DNA from: Ascaphus truei | Taxonomy: Eukaryota > Chordata > Amphibia > Anura > Ascaphidae | Reading direction: 5' to 3' | Assembly: GCA_036426205.1 (NCBI GenBank) | Contig: CM071579.1 | Coordinates: 20,012,782-20,076,781, forward strand | DNA length: 64,000 bases | Part shown: in pieces, positions 58,845 through 64,000 of the stretch | Layout of the letters: the number at the start of each line of letters is the position of its first letter | How positions within the stretch are numbered: position 1 is the stretch's first letter | Translations under genes and position numbers: made by a program | The notes under the pieces: model-generated | Told to the model about the DNA's origin: nothing | Database searches by the model: none | The model's input: the letters and a program-made list of their open reading frames with translations, nothing else

Positions 58845-59556
58845 TTCGACAAACCTATACATTTGCTCGCCCCGGGCGAGTGGATTTAACCCCCGGGCGA
58901 GTAAATATTGGCCCAAGCAGCACACGTTTGGTACTAGGTGGCGAGTAGATTTTTTGGTGAGATATATATATATATAGATATATATATATCACAGCTTGTT
59001 GGGTATCTGTGTGGATAGATGCTCTTACCTGCTGCTTGCACTGGGACAGCCGGCAACTCTTCCACCTGCATGGTCTGTGACAATGAGCCTTCCTGCCCCT
59101 TGATCTGTAACAGACCAATCATTGGTCACAGTATCTTACCCTTTGTGTTACCATTATCCCAATTACTAACAGCCTACGACAAAATAATGAAGGTAAACAA
59201 CGGATTGTCTCATGGTACCTGTAACGGTAATCAGTAAATTACAGAAACTGTCACTACACAAAGACTAACGAGAGGCATGCTGGGGAGAAATACAAAAGGG
59301 AACACGACAATTTCAGGAGTAGTTTATAAGGAAATAGTAGATTTGCATGTAAATAATATAAATGACTGTGGTCGTCAATGTCCTTTGGGTTTTAGTAGGG
59401 CAGAGGTGTTTTTAGTACACCATGTTTGTCATATATACATCATACATACACACGTGCTCCCATATGAGAAATGTAGTTGTATTTTTTTACAAAATAATCA
59501 TCTTAAAATGAAAAATGTAAATTTACCAGATATTACTACCTGTATTCTGTAAAAAA

Positions 59557-59607
<51 letters not shown>

Positions 59608-60677
59608 CAGATAAGGCAGTTGGCACTCCAATAGATGCTGGTAAGCCACAGGTGCACGTCCCATATAGAGAATGTAGTTATACGTTACCGTTCCAAGGAT
59701 TGGTAAACAAGAGACAACACTCAGTGTTGAAAATCAAAGTGTATTAGTGAAAGCAAAAATACATCCAGAAACCCAACGTTTCGGTCCTACGCCGTCCACT
59801 TTGAGGGGTTATGGGGTTTCCGCATCCTTTTCCTACCTGTACCATGTCATTCCCTTCCCAGTGTGTAGCACACACCTTTGCAGGTCTCTTTCCCACGTCT
59901 CTGTTCCCAGAACCTTTGCACTGTGCGGGTTTAGCGCTTTGGCTACAAGATTCAGACATCGTCTACAAGTGTAAAAGGGAAAGAGATTTTCCTTCGGTGA
60001 TTTGGGTGGAAATATATGAAATCTCTGCAAAATGTAACTTTACTTTTACTGAATGACAGAAGTGGCAGATTTTCTCCCGGTTGGCAGTTTTAGCATCTCT
60101 GACGATTGGCAAGATTCTGGATTGATGTTTAATATCAATCCAAAAGGACTAGATCACCTGGGAAATTCCAAGCTGGACAATTGAGTTGATATTATTTTCA
60201 GTACAGGGCAATAGCTAGTCCTCCAGATATTCTGCGTATCTCACCGCCGCCGCACCACGTGACTTTGCTTTGTCCTTGGCGTGGCATTTCTGATACAAGC
60301 TGTTCCTCTCTTTCCGTGACCGCAGACGTTTCTTCTTCTGATAATACTAGTAAAGAGGGGGAAACCCAAAACAAGATAAGTAAAGGCAACAAATAGCCCA
60401 GATTTCCACACATGGCCATATATGTAGGTTTATAGATCTGTATCTAAAACATAAAGCAGACGCGCATTCTCCACAACACAAAGATTTCATCAAATGTGAT
60501 AAAAAAAAACACTCAACAATGTTATACAATGAGACGAGCGATGATATTTCCAAATGGGAGTCCTGTATGCAAGGTCCTACTAGAAAAAAATGGGGGGAAA
60601 TCCCTAATTGCTCAAATGTTCACAAAGATGATAACATGTGAACACAGTACAATAAAAGATGGTGTTATGGATGTTTG

Positions 60678-60728
<51 letters not shown>

Positions 60729-61653
60729 CAACAGGGGTGTGCCAGGGCCTGTCAGAAGAGGAAGGGGATGTGACTTTGTAAATGGTTGCTATAGAAACAA
60801 AAATGCTTGTTACATTAGAATATATATTTTTTAAAAATTAAAAATACTACAAGTATTTTCTCATAGTACAGAACTGATTTATTAAAAACACACATGTAGG
60901 ATATTGCTTGAACTGCAGCTTTACAAGATTAAATGGGATATTATTTGCCATAGTGAAGTTAGGAGAAAAGGCCTCATTGAGCTCAAAAGCAGGCACCTGT
61001 TCTATTACAGAGGTGCAGATAATCAACAGCGTGATACCACGTTGCAATATTTTGGCCTGCCCTCTCTCAGTCTTACCTTCTGTGCAATGTTCAGCAAATG
61101 CGCAGGGAGACCGTCGGATTCGGAGCTGTTCGACCCACTGGTGCTGCATAAAATCGGAGGGATGTAGTAACGTGTATGGATGGAGAGTGAGCTTCAGGGC
61201 TACCAACGGTGATTAGTGCACCCACAGTGTAAAGTTACTGAATCATATTACTATGTATATGACAAAATATTGCACAACTGAAGCATAGCAAGGCAAATTT
61301 TCTGCAACATAGTCACTAGTCGCATTTGTCCAAATTAGTAATAGAAATGTGCTAACCTGTGATTAGTTTGAATCTTTCAGGGCCTTTTTACATTGTGGGC
61401 TGAAGCGGGCGATCACGTAGAATCCCAAGTGACTCAAATGATCGCTTTGGGATATATTTTGAACGGCTCTGAAAGGGCAGATAATTGGGGAAGTCTCAGT
61501 CTGCGACTTATCTGATTCTCACCTCGATTCAATGTCCGATAATGAGAGGTCGCTCAGGGTGGGATCTACTTCCAGGTCACGGCCAAGTTCTGTCAGTTTC
61601 TGTCTGATTTCTTCTTGAAGTAAACTTTGCAGCTCGGACAAACACAGCATGAA
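56303..61653 (-). CDS. AGBL2: AGBL2, cytosolic carboxypeptidase 2, C-terminal nine exons (5' part outside window)
   Basis: AGBL2/CCP2 is an M14-family carboxypeptidase that trims tubulin tails in cilia and centrioles. Exons in transcription order: 61523-61653, 61077-61143, 60245-60337, 59029-59104, 58380-58466, 58036-58260, 57889-57940, 57331-57470 and 56303-56415 (stop 56303-56305). They total 984 nt, all GT-AG and in phase. The first encodes CLSELQSLLQEEIRQKLTEL, then SLSDIESSTSGSNSSESDGL across the next junction, the conserved stretch right after the catalytic domain of vertebrate AGBL2. Then KKKRLRSRKERNSLYQK is a basic tail. The last six exons have no match I can recall; they are low-complexity and likely disordered. 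The catalytic exons must lie beyond 64000. Confidence 0.88.
57809..57894. repeat. AGBL2: 43-bp tandem duplication covering an AGBL2 5' splice site
   Basis: GTTTGTAGTGTGTATGGGCT plus CACTGTAATTACCTTACCCA occurs twice head to tail (57809 and 57852). In AGBL2 sense each copy holds CTATGGGTAAGG, the exon end and donor of the exon at 57889-57940. The copy next to the exon body is the working one; the other is a perfect decoy 43 nt downstream. Confidence 0.85.
58790..58990. repeat. (AC)n and (AT)n microsatellites with a GGGCGAGT-rich insert
   Basis: A (AC)n run at about 58796-58840 is followed by GCTCGCCCCGGGCGAGTGG and CCCCCGGGCGAGTAAATATT, then (TA)n at 58961-58990. GGGCGAG occurs in both orientations, making a small palindrome. 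It lies in an AGBL2 intron. Confidence 0.8.
59559..59605. repeat. (AC)n microsatellite
   Basis: Perfect dinucleotide run of about 45 bp in an AGBL2 intron. Confidence 0.92.
60678..60727. repeat. (AC)n microsatellite
   Basis: Perfect dinucleotide run of about 50 bp in an AGBL2 intron. Confidence 0.92.
61523..61653 (-). CDS. AGBL2: AGBL2 exon whose 3' splice site is amplified upstream
   Basis: The exon starts TTCATGCTGTGTTTGTCCGA just after CTCTCTCCTGCAG. The first 9-11 exon bases and the whole acceptor recur in every 70-bp unit of the array that fills the intron. The encoded start FMLCLSEL aligns with the vertebrate FTQCLAEL. The donor is GTGAGA at 61517-61522 in - strand sense. Confidence 0.88.
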
Positions 61654-64000
61654 CTGCAGGAGAGAGCGGCACAGGGCGCGGGTTATTAGCATACACGGTG
61701 CCGCACAGGACACACAGCATGAACTGCAGGAGAGAGCGGCACAGGGCGCGGGTTATTAGCATACACGGTGCCGCACAGGACACACAGCATGAACTGCAGG
61801 AGAGAGCGGCACAGGGCGCGGGNNNNNNNNNNNNNNNNNNNNNNNNNNNNNNNNNNNNNNNNNNNNNNNNNNNNNNNNNNNNNNNNNNNNNNNNNNNNNN
61901 NNNNNNNNNNNGCTCGGGTTATTAGCATACCCGGTGCCGCACAGGAACCACACGCATGAACTGCAGGTAGAGAGCGTCACAGGGGTGCGGGTTATTGCAT
62001 ACACGCGGCCGCACAGGACACCACAGCATGGAACTGCAGGAAGATCGGCACAGGGGCTCGGGTTATTTGCATACACGGTGCCGCACAGGACACCACAGCT
62101 GCAACTGCAGGAGAGAGCGGTCACAGGGGCGGGTTATTAGCATACCGGTGCCGCAACAGGACACGACAAGCATGAACTGCAAGGAGAGACGGCACAGGGT
62201 TGCGGTTTGCATACACGGGCGCACAGGACACACACAGCATGAACCTGCAGGGAGAGCGGCACAGGGGTTTGTACCTTGCGCCATGACAGCTGAATGAGTA
62301 GGTCAATGGCGGCTTATACTACACGGTGCCGCACAGGACACAAAACAGCATGTACTTGCAGGAAAGCGGCACAGGGTGCGGGCGGGTTATTATATACACG
62401 GCTGCCGGCACAGGACACACAGCATGAACTGCAGAGGGAGAGCGGCACAGGGCGCGGGGTATTAGCATACACACGGTGCCGGGCACAGGGGTAGAAGCGA
62501 CACACGCATGCAATGCAGATAGCGGCACAGGGTGCGGTAGCGGGTTATTACACATACGCGTGGTGCCCTGGCACAGGACCACCAGCATGATACTGTGCAG
62601 GAGGAGCGCGTGCACAGGGCGCGGGGGTATTAGCATACACGGTGCCGGCACAGGACACACACAGCATGAACTGCAGGATGGAAGCGGCCACAGGGGTTCG
62701 GGGTTCTTTAGCATTACAGCGTGTGCGCACAGGAATCATCTACACAGCATGAACTGCAGGGGAGGCGACAGGCCGGGGCGGGTGCTGGGGTTATTAGGCT
62801 ACCGGTGCATGCAGGGGGATAGCACACACGGTCAGCGACGGACATGCAGGATTAAGACGTGCAGGGAGCTACGAGGGGCGCGGTTTATTAGGCATACGAC
62901 GGGTGCCCCAGGGCACACACAGCTGATGGAGTGGGTCAGAAGGAGCGTCACGGAGGGTGCTGGGTTAGTTATGCATTACATCGGTTGGCCTGCACTGGCG
63001 CAACACAGCATGAACTGCAGGATAAGAGGCGGGCGACAGGGTGCGGTGCGGGGTAATTAGCATACACACGTGTGGCCAGGCACAGGAACACACACACATG
63101 AACTGCAGGAGAGAGCGGCACAGGGTGTGCGGGGTTATTAGCATACACGTGCTGCACAGACACATAACAGTAACGCAGGAGAGAGCGGCACAGGCGCGGG
63201 TTTATTCATACACGGTGCCGGCACAGGACACACCGCATGACTGCAGGAGAGAGCTCACAGGGGCCAGGGGTTATTAGCATACACGGTCCGCACAGGACAC
63301 CACACGCAGCATGAACTGCAGAAGCTGGCACAGGGTGCGGGTTATTAGCATACACGGTGCCGCACAGGACACAAAGCATGAACCTGCAGGGTAGAGCGGC
63401 AACAGGGGGCGGGTTATTTAGCATACTACGGTGCTGCACAGTACACACACAGCAATGAACGGCAGAGAGAGCGGCAACAGTGGCGCGCGGTTATTTATCA
63501 TAGCGACGGGCTCCACGAGACACAAAGCAGGCATAAGCTGCAGTGAGAGAGCGGCACAGTGCGCGGGTTATTAGCTACACGGTGCCGCAGCAGGACACAA
63601 CAGCATGAACTGCGTAGAGAGACGGGCACGGGCGCGGGTTGTATTAGGCATTCACGGTGCCACACAGGACACAGCAGCAGTGAAATCTTTGAGGGCAGAA
63701 AATAGAAAGCGGCACGGAAGACCAACTGCTTGTATTATGACATAGGCACGCGTTCCGAGCCTGACTTAGGTGAGCCGGTACGACGTACCCCTGCCCCCCC
63801 AACCCCCCCTCAGCTTGTTCTTTCCTCCAACTACAGACAGGGAGAGCGGCACGGGTCTGGTTTAGCATCCACACCGTTGCCGCAACAGGACACCACAGCA
63901 TGAACTGCAGGAGAGAGCGGCACAGGGCTGCGGTTATTAGCAATACACGTGTGCTCGCCCAGACACACAACAGCATGAACTCACGAGTAGAGCGGACAGG
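61640..64000. repeat. AGBL2: 70-bp tandem array carrying the AGBL2 splice acceptor
   Basis: The first three units are identical with a 70-bp period (GAACTGCAGG at 61651, 61721 and 61791). In AGBL2 sense each unit contains TGCTAATAACC (branch-point-like), CGCTCTCTCCTGCAG (acceptor) and TTCATGCTGTG (start of the real exon). About 30 further copies run to the window end with many small indels, as in uncorrected long reads. An N gap lies at 61823-61911. The array continues beyond 64000. Confidence 0.95.
61823..61911. other. Assembly gap (89 N)
   Basis: A run of N inside the 70-bp array. Sequence on its left is clean and on its right is noisy, so the two sides probably come from different data or polishing states. 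Confidence 0.99.

Noticed and set aside
59770..59815. AACGTTTCGGTCC motif as another hammerhead-like end
   Set aside because: On the - strand GAAACGTT is present, but I could not find a CTGANGA core or matching stems. It is probably a related dispersed repeat, not counted as a ribozyme.
61768..63976. Arg/Ser/Cys-rich frames across the 70-bp array
   Set aside because: Repeat translations interrupted by N and sequence noise; only the last exon (61523-61653) is coding.

Overview
This is vertebrate nuclear DNA, most likely from an amphibian and probably a frog. The class is inferred from intron size and the mix of repeats: L2 LINEs, CORE-SINE-like copies, Penelope-like retroelements with hammerhead-type ends, and many palindromic MITEs. 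The species cannot be named from the sequence. Three protein-coding genes account for all the convincing coding sequence.

Layout. 1-3165 is a noisy G-rich minisatellite. 3980-33009 is NUP160 on the + strand: 35 exons from the second exon to the stop codon and poly(A) signal; the first coding exon is not visible. 33.0-36.2 kb is intergenic and repeat-rich. 36240-36850 is a CpG-rich promoter followed by FNBP4 on the + strand, with 17 coding exons from 36523 to 54216, complete and in frame (949 codons plus stop), and a poly(A) signal at 55065. 56303-61653 is the 3' half of AGBL2 (cytosolic carboxypeptidase 2) on the - strand, nine exons, tail to tail with FNBP4. 61640-64000 is a 70-bp tandem array, interrupted by an N gap, lying in the AGBL2 intron; its unit contains the 3' splice site of the adjoining AGBL2 exon.

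The three genes are not an operon. Each has its own introns, and separate 3' ends are visible. NUP160 is a scaffold subunit of the nuclear pore Y complex, FNBP4 is a nuclear protein with two WW domains and polyproline tracts, and AGBL2 is a tubulin-tail carboxypeptidase. The NUP160-FNBP4-AGBL2 neighbourhood also occurs on human chromosome 11p11.2 as I recall it, but there AGBL2 points the same way as FNBP4, so a local inversion is suggested here.

The most unusual features are the amplified splice acceptors in AGBL2; three hammerhead-ribozyme-like motifs with compatible stems (two with an intact core), all in FNBP4 introns and associated with Penelope-type sequence; a NUP160 exon carrying several frame breaks in an otherwise clean gene; and tandem repeats that include or abut splice sites at several other places. 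Both window ends, and possibly 25.7-27.1 kb, look like poorly polished long-read sequence.
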